DNA of 64,000 bases, taken from NCBI GenBank assembly GCA_027886175.1, contig JAJNNQ010000075.1, positions 4,443,001 to 4,507,000 on the forward strand, given 5' to 3'. The notes beneath the pieces were generated by a model that did no database searches, was not told the DNA's origin, and saw only the letters and a program-made list of their open reading frames with translations. Of the stretch, positions 1 through 12,880 are shown piece after piece. The position numbers were made by a program, and so were the translations under genes. Positions within the stretch are counted from its first letter, which is position 1, and each line of letters opens with the position of its first letter. The stretch comes from Phylloscopus collybita (lineage: Eukaryota; Chordata; Aves; Passeriformes; Phylloscopidae).

Positions 1-889
1 ACTCTACTTTTTATGAGAGCTGGAGCTAGGATCCAGTTTGGGAATATCTTGAGGAAACTGCCAGGCCTTGGACATATATTATGAGACCCCATATATGCAA
101 TGGGAAGCCCAAGGACTGTGCTTTAGGAGTAGTATTTTACATCTTTCCAGAGGCACTACTGGAATTTTAGAAGTATTAATACTACTACTACTTGGGGGAC
201 CTGAGTTCAACACATTTACTGGGGAAAGGAAGTGCTGGATTCACTTCAGCTGTGATCATCCCCTTTTGTGTTTGCTTTGGCAGACCTTTCAGGGAATAAG
301 CACATCATCACCTTGTTACAGGATGGCATTTCTCTCCTAAGTTTCTTTTAACTCAATATTGACTCTTAAGAGGCACTTTAGCATTTGCAAAGAACCACAA
401 AACTATTTAACTTGGGCCTGAATTTTTTTTCTGCCTGGTCTTAAGATGGATCTGGGTTTGCTTGTTGCTTATTACCGTTTTTTTTCTTTTTTTAATTTAA
501 GTGATATGTCTTCTTGAGGAAAGGGAGGTTTTGTGTCTTCCATTGTATTTCAGAATGAAGGTTCACGATCTCCAGTTGCATCTTTTTTGTGCCAGCTGCT
601 TTGTTCCCTCTTTTGATAGTATCTTCATGTCCATTCTGTTTTGGTGTTGGGCTTGCTCCATTCTGTCCAGGTTTTCCTACAAATCCTATTAAATCCCCAG
701 CCTTCTTCCCACAGCTCCTTTGAGCTGGAAATTGGGACTTTGCTTCAAGTCATGTGTGTGGCTGACACTGGGAGTGGTTCAGAGGATATTCCAGTGGAGT
801 CCTGCTCTGTAATTCTTACTGGTTACTTGGAGTTTGCTTTCAAAACCACATTTTCTCCCCTCCCATAATTTGTGAGCCTTTACAGATGA
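1..889. other. No gene recognised; unique AT-rich DNA
   Basis: All six frames hold only short open frames without recognisable domains. There is no repeat, RNA gene or promoter pattern that I can defend. It reads like ordinary avian intergenic or intronic sequence. Confidence 0.6.
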
Positions 890-985
890 AAACAGAATAG
901 AATAGACAGTTTCACTCATAACTGAGGGACCTACAATGATCATCCAGCCCATCTACAAATATTATCCCTGGCCCAGCCTGCTTGC
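890..985 (-). mobile_element. CR1 LINE 3' tail remnant, antisense
   Basis: The stretch opens with two GAATA-like units (around 893-905). It then reads like the antisense of a CR1 3' end: GGGACCTACAATGATCATCC at about 926-945 is the reverse complement of the block just before a CR1 terminus. Avian CR1 copies often end in short tandem octamers or degenerate to pentamers such as GAATA, which fits the left edge. Only the last 60-90 bp of the element remain. The right edge is approximate. Confidence 0.55.
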
Positions 986-2946
986 TAATGTAGTGAAATA
1001 TACAGGAATGCATGCAGGAAAATGAAACTTCCTATTGCATTACCACCTTTATTCTGGTTTGCTCTGAGGTTTCCTGTGATGGTTTTTCAGTTTGTTTGTT
1101 CCCCCCCGCACCTCATCCCTCTTACATCTGTGGATTGGGGCAGAGAGGAAGGGAGAGGAGTATTTTTCATGAGCAATGAACAGTTCCGAAAACTCATCCC
1201 AGTTGGCAATGATACACCAACAGCCATTCAGTGTCCCAAAAGCGTCACTGGAGAGACATGAATGCTGTAGCTGACTCTGAGCTCCCCTTATGAGGTGTTT
1301 AATGCTCTCTTGACCTGCACTGACTCAATTGCTGACTAACTTAAATGGTTGAAAACATTCTGCTCTTGTTAAGCATTACAATGGATGCCTGAAGTAATCA
1401 TTTTATACATGGCCCTTTCTTCCACAGCAATAAGTGGGTATTTTAAAATTCCTGTGTCTAATGGATGTTATTAGGATACCATGAGGTGCTTTGCTGCCTG
1501 TCTTAGAGGAGCTGTATAATAGATGAGATTGATGTGTGTTGACAAAAGAGATCATACCCTGAATTATTATTCATATTACAGTCAGATGTAGAGTGCTCAG
1601 CTCCATTGTATTAAATCATGCATGAAGTTAAAACAAGAGAAGATTGATGCTTTTCACAGCCTTGGAATAAAACAAGCAAAGGATACAACAAAGACAGGAG
1701 GAATGTTACCTGGTGATCATGAGATAATCGTGGTCACTGTGATTACAGGATTGTTGAAACAATGTCCTCATTTTTCACATCAGAAGCTATTTTCAGAAAT
1801 TATGCAGCAGAATTTTTAACATAAAGAATTAAAATGGAGTTCTTCTGTATTCACAGGGAACACTTCATGAAAGGGAAGTATCTAAATTTGTTGAATAAAT
1901 TATTCACTTGGAAGTAATTGTCAGCCTGACTTTTTTCTGATGTCCTTCATGTCACTGGGGTATGAACTCATAGCTCAAAGACAATCAGGAGCAAATTTAA
2001 ACTTAGCTGAAGTACAGCACTCTCCACTTAAATGGGGTGTTTCTTCCAGCATGACCTCACTCACATCAATGTGATGGCAATGAAACTTCATTAGTTCTCA
2101 AATTAACCTTTTTTATGAGCAGATGAACAATAAAGACTAGTTTCCAGTGGATTAGTAAGGTGAAGTGTATTCCTTAATTTTTAGTAAGTGAGCCCAGGTT
2201 GCAATGACCAGTAGGTAGGGTCTCATTCAAAGGCTTTCTAGACAGTCAGGCAATTGAGACACAAATTTGTGCTTGTATTCAGTTACACAGCACATTTGCT
2301 TTAGCCTTGTTTTCTCGAGAAATCAGACAGAACATGCCAAAATCTCCCCACTATTTCTTCCAGTCCTCACAATTTTATTCCTCTCCTGTTCATACCTGGT
2401 AGTGAATTGAGTGGTTGAATTTCCTACTTTCTTTGTAAGCTCTCTTACAATGAGAAGTACAGATTTCATGTCTTGCACTCACATTTGTCCTGTGTTGTTT
2501 TGCAACATGCTTCCTCTTGAATTAAGTGTCTGAAAAGTAACAATAAAGAAGAAAAGAATAAGAGGAGCAAGGTCTAACCTCAAGTTCTAAATAGATTTCA
2601 AAGGAAATGGTGAATGAAGGGTGAATAAAGGGTGAGAAATGAAGAATGCTATTTGGATTTGAGTTTAGGATTGTGTCAAGCTTTCTTGTAGTAGTTTTCT
2701 AATGGGAAAACTGGGCATCAACAGTATAGTGCATTTGCCAAAGTTTTAAAATGTAAATTAGCACAATAATTGTAGAAATGGAGATGGCTGGAGTATTTAA
2801 AGAGCTCGCAGAGAACTAACTGGTTGCAATGACAATGCTTGGTGTTACTAACAGAGTTCCTTGTGGAACATGGGGAAATACTTGTTAAGGTTTGACCATT
2901 TTTTTTAAAGCTTAATTTTTTGTTTAATTTGTTGAAGTGAGATTGT

Positions 2947-3040
2947 GATTGGCTGGAGGAACGCGTGGGCAGCACCTTGAACAGGAAGTGATTGGGTGAT
3001 AGAAGGTGTGGACAGCAGCATTGCAGCTTAGCCAGCCAAT
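2947..3040. promoter_or_regulatory. Cluster of three CCAAT boxes with an ETS-like site
   Basis: ATTGG (inverted CCAAT) lies at 2948-2952, inside GATTGGCTG. A second ATTGG at 2991-2995 sits directly after an ETS-like AGGAAGTG (2983-2990). A forward CCAAT lies at 3036-3040. The start-to-start spacings are 43 and 45 bp, about four helical turns each, a spacing that suits cooperative NF-Y binding. No TATA box, CpG island or supported transcript follows, so calling this regulatory is inference. Confidence 0.25.
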
Positions 3041-5749
3041 GTGTGCCCTTCTTCTGTTAAATTCTGTCAGGCTTCAGTTTGGTTTCATGCACGGTGGAGA
3101 TTAAAGATATAGTGAGGGGGCGATTTCTGCAGTAAAGAGATCTTCAGATGCATAAGGAGGTCTGTCTCGCTTTGTTCTCCACTGCTACAGTTCCTCAAAG
3201 AGACATTCTGAGACTAAGCATGCTTGATATTTTCTCAGATGGGAGAGAAGATAATCAAGGCATGATTCAAACACTATTTTTGGTGACAGGTCCCACTCGT
3301 TGTGCTGCTTCTCATCAGCACAAAGCCAGGGGTGAAGGACTTCAGCTTTTTTCAGGGAGGCAGAACTGGGCATGAGGGCTGTGTGTGTCACAGGTTGTTC
3401 CATATCTGTGTCAAATGTGCTTTCTGCAAAGCTCCTGCTTGCTTTGACCATCCCTCACCAGAGGCATTCAGTTACTGTAAGTATATATATAAACAGAACT
3501 AGGAATTGGTAGCTATTGTTGAAACAGACCTCAATTTAGAGGTTTAGGGAACATTTCACCATGTCTGTCACACTGAATTAATTATCTGTAGCCCTTCTTT
3601 TTATGTTCCATCCCAATTAATGGAGTCAAACAATCCAGAAGACATGCAGAGATGAAGAATAAGCCTTCTCATTTACGTGAGCATACAAGGAAGTTGAATA
3701 ATGTGAATTTAAATTGTCTATGAAAATGGTTTGTTCCCACCACAGCTTGGATTCAAAATGGTTTGTGGCAACACTTATTTTTACCTCTCATTGATGTATA
3801 TGCTTTAATTTGACCATTTCTTTTACCTTGCTGTTATAGATCAGGTCTAGATTTTGGCCACAAATATTCCCTATTACAGAAAAATCTATTTAATGCCTTT
3901 GTGTTGTATTAGTTCATGTGAACCATTGTATAACTGCTTCCTCAGTCCACATTAAGTGTGGGAATGTTGTATAAGTTGCACTAAAGCAGGAGCTCTGGCA
4001 TATGCTGTCACTTCCACTAGACATTCTCTGCCTTTCCCTGGTGTAATATGTCTCAGTCTAGTGCTCGAAGTTTGAAACAGAATAGCTGAAATAAAAGGTT
4101 TATTATAGCATTTTGGGAATTATTTCTGCTTTCTGCATCTTCAGTCCCTCCCTTTGGGCTCTTTTCCTTTTATGCTGTTTTTCCTTTGTTATTTGAAGGG
4201 CTGATGTTTATGTACATAGTCACGTCTTCTCAAGTGTGCTTGGGGAAGGAACTTCCAGCAGCTCCCTTGAGAGTGTGGAATAGGAGTCTTCCTCTCCAAG
4301 CAGTGACTTTCAGAATGTGACTGGAAATTTCCCTAAGGTCACCTTGTTCATCCTTGTGCACAAGAGTTTTAATGCTGTAAAATCTACCTCTGAAATATGA
4401 CAATCCATGGCTGTCTTTCCTTTTTGCAGATTACCTTTTCTATAAATATTACTCCTCTCATCCCAGACCTCCTCCCATTACCAGCTATTAATGTCTTAAT
4501 AATGCTGGCATTCACTAAGAAAATGCACTTCACCTTCTATCACATTCAGATCAGAATGGATCTTTTCTTTTTAACTTCAAAGAAATGATTTTTTTTCCAG
4601 GAGATGCTTGCTATTCAGAGATTGTATTTCACATTGCAATTGAAAGGGATTTAATGATCCATTTATAATAATTAGAGCTGTCGTGTTTTTGTTCTTAATA
4701 TATTTTGTGAATGACTAACTGCAGTACCTCCCATCTGGCCCCAGTAAGGCTTGATGGGGCTCTTTGCTCCACCACGTCTGGAAAGTTTCATAAAAAGAGT
4801 AATTTCAAATAATGAAAGTTATAAGGGTGATATGTAAGTCTTTATAAGACACACCTATTCAAATAATTTGTCATGCCATGGAATTTTTGGAACAGACTAT
4901 CAGAATGAAGTGTTATGCTGTCTTCCACAGTTCAGTGTTTTATTTACTCTTTGACCTTATTTTTCAATAACATTTTAGGTCTACCAGACCTAACACAACT
5001 AGAAATTGTAGCCTCAGGCTGCATTTGCCAGTTAAATAGCATGACTGTGTTATACCAGGGGAGTCTATAATGGTATAATAGCTTCATAGACAGACTAAAA
5101 TGTAATTAATCATCTATTAAGAACTGGAAAATAACTGTAATTGGTCACCCTGTATAGCAGGAGCTGGTTAGGCAGAAAATTAATGAGTTTAATGTTAAGT
5201 AATTTCTCTCACCACTTTACCTAAACATCTTACTGTAGTCATTTACTCATACATTTATTCATCTTTTCATTCATTCATTTATGCTCTCAGTATCAGCTAA
5301 GCATCAGTGTCTTGATCTTAAAATCTTTGCTTTCTTTTATTTCTGGAAATCTTCAACATGTAGCATGGGCTTGTATTTTGGGGCTTTGATGAATGGAATA
5401 TGAAAGTGCTAATGGAAGAATAACTCTTTACCTGATTAATCACACACTAAAATTCAAAGGAAAGAATAATTAGACAAGGATGCCAGTGTAAAATATGAAT
5501 GCCAAGTGACTTTATCTGCACTTAATGCATGCCAAACCCTGATGGTTTCCTTCTTGATAAAAGGGAGTCTATTTTCTTCTTCTGGGTTTCAGTAGTGATT
5601 GAATTGATAGTGTCAAAGTTCTCTAATGAAGAAAGACTGGGAACTGACACAAGCATTGTAAAATGTTCAAGGAATTGGATATACTGGGATGAATGTGGGT
5701 TGAATGAAAAGGAGAAGTAACTAGTTTCAAAAGGGAGGTTGATCCATTT

Positions 5750-5785
5750 CCAGAACAGATTCCAGAATGGATTCCAGAATGGATT
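5750..5785 (+). repeat. 12-bp tandem repeat, 3 copies
   Basis: Three contiguous 12-bp units occur at 5750-5761, 5762-5773 and 5774-5785. The last two are identical (CCAGAATGGATT); the first differs at two positions. This is a short minisatellite seed with no sign of function. Confidence 0.8.
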
Positions 5786-6599
5786 AGATGATGTGTGTGT
5801 CCTACTGCAGGAGGTTTGTGGAACTGGAGACTGAAGAGATTCTTTCAAGGCCTGTCTTATTGAAGAGGGAGGGAAGGAGGTGACATATTTGGAGGAAAAC
5901 TTCAACAGTAGCATCTTGAACACAATTGTAGAGGTGAGGTTTTGATAGACAATGAGAAAACTTTTCTGAGATAAGGGACACGTGCACCTGGACATCTGCT
6001 AATTGTGTGGACTCTGAAGAAAGGCATGTCCTGGAAGAATTGCCACAGCAGATGCAAAAGTTTTCAATAATTCAGCTCAGATCTAACAAAAAAACCAACA
6101 CTCAGATATTTTAATGCTATAGTAAGTGCTCAACATGCATATTAATGTGGGGTGTCACTGGATACTTCAGACACTGCTGGGGACACAAAGAATAACCTCA
6201 GTGCAAACAATGGGAGGCACCAGCAGATTTTATTAGAATTTTCAGGCACTGTCTTACACTCTGCCAGTCTGAAGCAGATGAGCATAAATTGAATTTCATG
6301 CTAACTTGCTTTGGGCAATGAGCACCAGAATTTTTAATTAATTTTTAGTGAATTAAGGTAAATTAATTTTTTTTAAACAAAAATAGCATTATTAATCTGC
6401 TCCACAGTCTGCATATATGACAGGCAATGCTGATGGTGTCATTAATGATATTGATGTAATAACTGCATGGTGGCTGGGAAGGTTGGCAAAACCACTAATA
6501 ACTAAGTAGTTTGCTATAGAAAAATTTGCTAAAAACACCAGAATTCAAGAATTTAGAAACAGCTAGATGGGGATGGGAGGAAAACCACTGAAGCTGGAA

Positions 6600-6790
6600 A
6601 GAAGAATGAAGGTGGTTGAGTACAGAAACAGTTTGCACAGAGAGGTGGTTGAGTCTCCATGCTGATATTCAACCCCCAACTGGATGTGTCCTTGAGTGAC
6701 CCACTTTACCTGTCCCCACTCTGAGCAGATTGATTGGACTAGATGATCTTCAGAGATTCCTCTCACCTTCCAACTTCAACTAATCTGTGG
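6600..6790 (+). mobile_element. CR1 LINE 3' end, sense, old copy
   Basis: The sequence follows the canonical 3' end of an avian CR1: a block ending in a Leu-Pro-Arg-like stretch, GAGTCTCCATGCTGATATTC at about 6649-6668, a run equivalent to CCCAACTGGATGTGTCC, then GGACTAGATGATCTTCAGAG near 6736-6755 and a degenerate AATCTGTGG end. The usual ATTCTGTG terminal repeats are worn to a single unit. Divergence is high, so this is an old 5'-truncated insertion of under 200 bp. Confidence 0.75.
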
Positions 6791-7090
6791 GATTTTGTAC
6801 AAAATTATGGTTGCATAGAAACATTCACTTCTGATGTTTGCTCATTTTTCAGAGCTTCATTTTGTAGCATCTGGGTGTTTTACTGTTTTACTGTCATGGG
6901 AATATGTACATGTATAGGGATGGGGAATGTGGACATGAACACATATATTAAATAAAAATATTGAGTGCAGTATAACATCTAACATACAAATTGCATATCA
7001 GGCTTGACTGCCAGCCCTGTGAAGGTTACTTCCTCCCCTTAAGACAGAGAGTGGGAAAAACTCTGATTTAGAAAGAAGGAAAATAGGTTG

Positions 7091-7114
7091 TTTTTTTTTT
7101 TTTTTTTTTTTTTT
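7091..7114 (+). repeat. Poly-T run (T24)
   Basis: Twenty-four uninterrupted T follow GGTTG. It could be the tail of an antisense retrocopy, but the sequence to its right shows no recognisable gene or SINE, so it is treated as a simple homopolymer. Confidence 0.85.
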
Positions 7115-8017
7115 AAATGTCTGATTTCTGACCTACAGCACAACCATGCAAAATCCTCTGAGTTTTCACTTTCTATTGATAACACTGGAAAATCAACATG
7201 TGTGCATGGAGTAAGATATCCACACCAGCAGGAAATGCCAAAGTACCTGATATTGACTCAATCCTGTGCTCTCTGCATGAGAAGAGCAAGGAATCACTCT
7301 AAAAACAAAGCCCTGTCAGTCCATTCACCATGCTGGGATATGCTTGAGGAAAGGTTTTTTTTTTGACAGATGCCATGAGATAAGGGCTGAGGCAAGAAGG
7401 CAAGCACAGCCCCATATATTTGTGTGTAGGGTGTTTGAGTTGCTCTAGCTTGTCCTTAACCTTCCTCAGCCAGATCCACAGGGAATTGAGCAAACAGCTG
7501 GCTCAAAAAGGGAGGTAACTAGTCAAATAATTTTTCAAAGATAGCTGAGAGGATGTCATCATAAGCTTACAACCTTTTCTCTTCTAGAAGAACCTGTTCA
7601 AATCTGGAGTGGATCAACATTGACCAAATTGTCTTAATCTGGGGAGAAAAAGAATGTATGGTTAGGTCTTGTTTTAATGGAGACTGTGTCTCCATACAGA
7701 GATTGCTGCTCTCATCTGTCATTCCTACAAATCTTTACCTGATCACAGTGCAAGGTTGGTGTGCAGAGCATGGACTGTGGGGCTGCAGTCTAATCTATGT
7801 ATTTTGCTCTTTGGGATATAGAAAAAAAAAAATAGAAATGCATTTTCCGAAGTAGTCAAATGGCATAAAAGAGAAGAGAAATGAGAGTTTGTATCTTCTG
7901 GGGTTTTTCTGTATTTTTCTGGTGAACTGTGAAAAAAATGGCAGAATATTTTTCATCTTCAGAGACATGAAAAGTATTAAAAGGAATGATAAGTATGTCC
8001 AGAAGTAAAATAAATTA

Positions 8018-8049
8018 AAGAAAAAAAAAAAAAGAAAGAAAGAAAAGAA
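8018..8049 (+). repeat. A-rich purine microsatellite (GAAA-type)
   Basis: A 13-nt A run is followed by repeated GAAA units, giving an uninterrupted purine stretch of about 32 nt. This is a simple repeat without other context. Confidence 0.75.
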
Positions 8050-10411
8050 CAAGAAGCTTAAACAAAGTTTAAAAATGTGAACAAAAGCCTTGAAAATTTC
8101 TAAATTTCAAGAGCGACTTTTAGCATTAGTCTTTTTAAAAAAATTGTGCCGGGTAAGCCAAGTATTTTTCAGATGCATGGAAGAAATAGAATTTTTAGCT
8201 TATAGAGATGAGAATGCTGAATGCATAAGGGGCACAAAACTGTTAGAACATGGGATCTGAGTGCCAAAGTCACAAAGGAGACAAGGAATAGACAGCAGCA
8301 TCTGCAGACCGGCTCAGTGCCATGGAAAGAGAGACAATCCTGCATTTGAATGGGGAACCAGATTGCAGAAAGAGCCTCATCTGGTCTTCTGCAAACATTT
8401 GACTCTCAAAAACCAACAGAGCTGTGAGTTTCCATTTGGTTTTATTGTCATTCCCAGTGAATAGGGGGAGCAAAAAATGGCAGGAGAGGGAATGAGGATG
8501 GTACAGAGAGCTTTGAGAAAAGTACTTGGACATCCTGAGGGCTTTGGAGTCAGATGAGAAGGGAGTCTGAAAAGAAATAGAGCAATGCATATCTCATCAA
8601 TTGACAGAAGGTTTCACAGAATCATAGAAGAGAGAAATGCAGAGACAGGAAGATTGTGCAGCTTGTTCTGGTGAAGCTGTGGAGCCTAAGCTGGCTGCCT
8701 CGGAAAGCAGTGCTACCTGTTCACAATATTACAGCATTTTATGCAGAAACAAAAATAGAAGGAATATTATTTTCCAACTCCAAAGAAGGCTGGGTGTCCA
8801 GGGAGAGATCTAAGGAGAGTTGTGATCTATTATGTTGAGCCAGTCATCATTACCAACCAGACTGCTTTAAAACTGTTAGCAAGGATGTGGCCAGGAGCTA
8901 GGACAGTGTGAAATGTGAGTCAAGATTACAGCTTTCACAAAGAAAAAGGAGAATAGAACTTTATGGCACACTAATAAAGGGCTGTGGAAGAGAAGGCATG
9001 GCATGAGGATAAGGATGGTAGACCTTGAATCAGGAGGGGCGTCTGAAAAGCCCTTGAAAGGGACAATAGTAAAAATAAATTAGGAGTGGCTGTTTATATG
9101 AAGGGAAATTTACAATCATATATGCAGAAATGGGAAAAAAACCCTTAATTCTGTCCTTGTACAATAATGTTCCAAAATACACAGTAAAACAATAGCATTA
9201 AAAGCAAAGAAAATGAGAAAGAATAAAGCATGGAGTGAATATTCATTAGAAGAAGAAGAAAAAAAACAAACTTGTGGCATTAGAGATTTGCACAGAGTTG
9301 GGCTGTCATCCTCCTGCTGTAGTTGTTACAGTTCTTGGACTGAAGTCCAAAACAAAAGCATAAAAGGAAGATCCAGCCAAACTACAGCTGGCAGATTATT
9401 GCAGATTCCTGGCAAACTGCTGTGAATGTGCCTCGCTTGCGTTTTCTTTACAACCTTCACCAGCAGCTACTTCAGCCTCTCCAGTAATGAAGATGTGACT
9501 CTCTCATTTACTCATATTGAAGCTGTTCCATTTTAACATAAATAATTAATTATTCATTGGAGCAGGAATTAGGAGAAAGTGTCCAGCATCCCAGGTGAAT
9601 GCCCAAACTACTGTATTATGGAGAAATTCCCATTTTCTCTTGCTCATTAGGTCTTAATTCAGCTATGCAAAGCAGAGCAGTGTCAACAGAAGTAAATGAA
9701 ATTACTCTGTCCCAAATAACCACACAAAGCACTGAGGAGGGCATCTCCAGAGAAGGTGAAAAGCCTATGTTCATTTGAAGCAGAGCTTTAACACTTAAGA
9801 AGACGTAGCCACATGAGTACAAAATTTTCTTGAGCCAAGTTTCTTCATTTACACCTGAGGCACAATTTGGTTAAATTACAAATTTACTCATCCATAGAAA
9901 ATAAAAATATCTGTGGGAAGGACTGCCTTCTGTCACAGAATGTGTCTTTCATTCTTAAAGAAGAATTTCTAAGAAAAAGAGAGAGAGCGTAATTCATGGA
10001 GACTTTCCAGCCACCTGCAGAAATATCAGCAACTTCTGTTTGCTGACTCTTTTTCACAAATTAAGAATATGAGCTTAAAAAAGAAACAAAACAGCAGAGT
10101 ACAAGTTAGTCAGAGTGATACTGCTTTAAATATCAGTGTTTCATGTGCCAGTTGTACCTCCCTGTGCCTTGGTACATTGCCTGGAGAACTGTGAATACCT
10201 TTGCAGAAGACAAACCAAAGGGCAGAACAAATAAGGTAGTTTGCACATTTAGGCTAGTCAGCTAAATAAGGTCATGTAAAACTTACATCAACATGCAGCC
10301 ATTGATTAACATTTTGAGGAGAATCAGATGTAAAATCACTGTTGCTGTGAAAGCCAGCTCTGGGAGCATGAGTCAGTGAGAGGTTGGTACAGAGTGCATC
10401 TATCAGATGGC

Positions 10412-11086
10412 ACAGCTGAAAGAAAAGGCTTTGGGGGTGCTGGCTGACAGTGGCCAAACGTGACCCAGTGTGTGCCCAGCTGGGCAAGGAGGAGGGTGGC
10501 CTCTTGGCACTCTGTGTCAGCCACAGTGTGGCCAGCAGGAGCAGGGCAGTGCTTGTCCCTTTGTGCTGGGCCGTGGGGAGGCTGCACCTCAAATGCTGTG
10601 CCCAGTTCTGGGTCCCTCACTGCAAGAAAGATCTTGAGGTGCTGGAGCGAGTCCAGAGAAGAGCAGTGGAGCTGGGGAAGGATCTGGAGAGTCAGTCCTA
10701 TGAAGAGGAGCTGAAGCAGCTGGGGGTGTTTAGCCTGGAGAAAAGGAGACTCAGGGGAGACCGTACTGCTCTCTACAGCTCCCTCAGGGAGTTTGTAGCA
10801 AGGTGGGGGTTGATCTCTTTCCCAGGCAACCAGTGACAGACGGCATGAGAGGAAAAGCCCTCAAGCTGTGCCTTGGGGGAAGTTCAGGTGCAATATCAGG
10901 AAGACTTTTTTCACTGAAAGGATGGTTAAACATTGGAACTGGGAGGTGGTAGAGTCACCATCCCTGGAAGTGTTCAAGAAACAGCTGGATGTGTCATTTA
11001 ATGTTATTGTTTAGTTGAGGTGGCAGTGTTTAGTGAAAGGTCGGACTTGATGATCTCCAACCTTAATGATTCTATGATTCTATGAT
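10412..11086 (+). mobile_element. CR1 LINE 3' end with ORF2 C-terminus and 3' tail
   Basis: This is a sense-strand, 5'-truncated non-LTR retrotransposon of about 675 bp. It runs from the C-terminal part of ORF2 (reverse transcriptase protein) through the short 3' UTR. Diagnostic blocks are CTGGAGCGAGTCCAGAGAAG near 10640, AGCCTGGAGAAAAGGAGACT near 10732, a GAAGACTTTTTTCACTGAAAG-like block near 10900, and GGACTTGATGATCTCCAACC near 11043. The end is two ATTCTATG octamers at about 11068-11084, the CR1 hallmark. No flanking target duplication is expected for CR1, and none is seen. Confidence 0.9.
10450..10836 (+). pseudogene. Relic of CR1 ORF2 C-terminal coding sequence
   Basis: An open frame of 128 codons survives inside the CR1 copy. 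Its middle and C-terminal residues keep the family pattern after the reverse-transcriptase core: a Ser-Val-Ala-Ser-Arg block near residue 26, Gln-Phe-Trp-Val-Pro near 52-56, Leu-Glu-Arg-Val-Gln-Arg-Arg near 64-70 and FSLEKRRLRGD near 94-104. The catalytic domain itself lies upstream and is missing. The first 20 or so residues do not match and the apparent start Met is not a real start. This is a dead 5'-truncated fragment, not a gene. Confidence 0.75.
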
Positions 11087-12880
11087 GATCAAGATTGATG
11101 CCATTATTTGTACATACCACCAGTACTTCAACATCTGTCAGATTTCTGTGCCTTTCTTTCCCCTTTTTATCCTGGGTGCAACTGAGAGATGCTGGATGGT
11201 TGTTGTCAGGTCAGCTTTGATTTGGCAGCCTCTGAAGAACATGAGACAAATAACCCAGGCTTTTCTTATAAAAGCCATCAACCAAGTTCATAGTGGAATT
11301 TGTATCTCTCTTGCCTGATGATCAGGGTAGAAAAATAGTATTTTTCAGAAGGTTACCTTTATTTTTTTAAATGCATTTGCTGTTGCACATACCTCCTACA
11401 CTTTTGTTATCTGTTTCTTATAATAGCCTACAAAGCTTTCATCAGCCTTCCACTGATGTATTCATTTAGGGCTGCCCCATGTGGTGTAGATGCTTTTTTC
11501 AGACAATGCCAGTGACAAAAAATCAGATTTGATGATGAAGGCAGTCAAGCAAAGCTTTAGGAGTAGCTTGTTACTTCTAGGTTATGGTACAGAAGAATTG
11601 ATGGCACACCCACATTTTAGGATAAAAGGAATATTTTTCTCAGATAAAAACCAGTGATTTTATGCATTTGATACCTTTTGTTGACTTTGAATACATGATA
11701 CCCAAAAAAACAATCGCCCTGAGCCCACTAAGTGGTAATGCTGAGGGTTACAAAATTCAGTTGGTTAGGTGGTGTCATGGGGGAAGAGTGAAACAGCTTT
11801 ACCCTCTGCAAAAATGAGGATACCTGAGAGTGCTCTGTCAGTATAGGAAGTCGCTTGAAAATTCTTGCACGCCATGGTATCAGGATATTGCTGGCTGTGT
11901 GACAAGCTTTGGAAATAGTTTTAAACATTGTACAGAGTTGACTGCTGCATGCAAACTTATCTAATGCACTCAAGAATTTGCTGTCAAAGAGGTGGCATGT
12001 GTCCCTCTTCCATGTCAAGCAGAATCCTACACACTGGTGTAGGACAAAGGAACTTTTCCATTCTGCACCATTATATGGTGGGTGAAAAGGCACTTAGATT
12101 GCCTGAAGTGAAAGGCTTTTAGTTTTCTTTTTTTCTTCATCTACTGAAGCATTTGCTAGCTTAGTCTGTTTATGGTCACACTTTCTATGAATTTTTCATT
12201 ATAAACAGCTAAAGGTTTAGTAAATAATTAATTGCTCCTATAAGCATCTTACAGACACTAGCACCTGGATAAGAAGCACTTTTTAATTATGAAAAACTGT
12301 AGAGTGGGCAACATATTGGGCTGCTGGGCTTTCTAAAAGCTAATTTCAGAATGCTTATTAAAAGATAAGTTATAAATTAACCCTTTATGGGTAATCTTCA
12401 AGGAATATTTGACTACATGTATTTTCAAAATGAGCATTAAAAGGGTTTGGGGTTTCCTCTATGTTTCTTCTTTGTCTGACCATGAAAATAGAGGTGAAGG
12501 CTCTGGTTTGTAACCAATTTCAGATCAAAGTTTGCTGTATGATCTCTGAGGTGTCCTGGATTGGGAGTCCTGTGAAAATTTGCATTGGAGCTCTTTGGAG
12601 TCGTGTATCCTATGGAGGTTCTATGGAGGGTTGACACAGTAGAAGTCTTGGTCTGGAGAGAAAGGAACAGCTCTGGCCTTCCCATGCCACTGCACCACTC
12701 AGAAGGTGAGAAATGGAAACAAACCTTTGCCCTGTCTGTGCTCCTTCACTGCAACCAGCTCCACTGAGCCACGCTTCCCTGTGAAACCTGGGAATTGTCC
12801 TAAATAAATAAAAATCTTGTGACAGCAAAGCAAGTGCAAAGAATTAGATCACAGGAGAAAAAAGAAAGTTCTCTTGAAAG
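11087..12880. other. Gene-free stretch, nothing recognised
   Basis: Short overlapping frames only. A 121-codon minus-strand frame (11728-12093) has no recognisable domain. AATAAATAAA at about 12803-12812 could act as a polyadenylation signal on the plus strand, but no transcript unit upstream can be supported. Confidence 0.55.

Larger units (their letters stand above)
986..6599. other. Long gene-free stretch, mostly unique DNA
   Basis: No supported gene. The longest open frame is 157 codons on the minus strand (5522-5995). It has no recognisable domain and its repeated Asn-Pro-Phe-Trp segment simply translates a 12-bp tandem repeat. AT-rich blocks with TAAT cores (for example 4640-4700 and 5090-5220) could be conserved noncoding elements, but this cannot be shown from one sequence. 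A CATT-rich patch lies at about 5250-5283. Confidence 0.55.
6791..10411. other. Gene-free stretch with simple repeats
   Basis: No supported gene. It contains a T24 run and an A-rich purine patch (listed separately). A 15-bp motif resembling a CR1 terminus at about 8614-8628 is too short to call. Position 9541-9554 is a perfect AT palindrome. Otherwise the sequence is unique and AT-rich with short overlapping frames. Confidence 0.55.

Noticed and set aside
5522..5995. 157-codon minus-strand open frame
   Set aside because: No recognisable domain, a repeated Asn-Pro-Phe-Trp segment produced by a 12-bp tandem repeat, and overlapping frames on the other strand.
8611..8632. Possible CR1 terminus (CACAGAATCATAGAA)
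   Set aside because: Only about 15 bp match and the expected CCTTCCAACC-type block does not follow.
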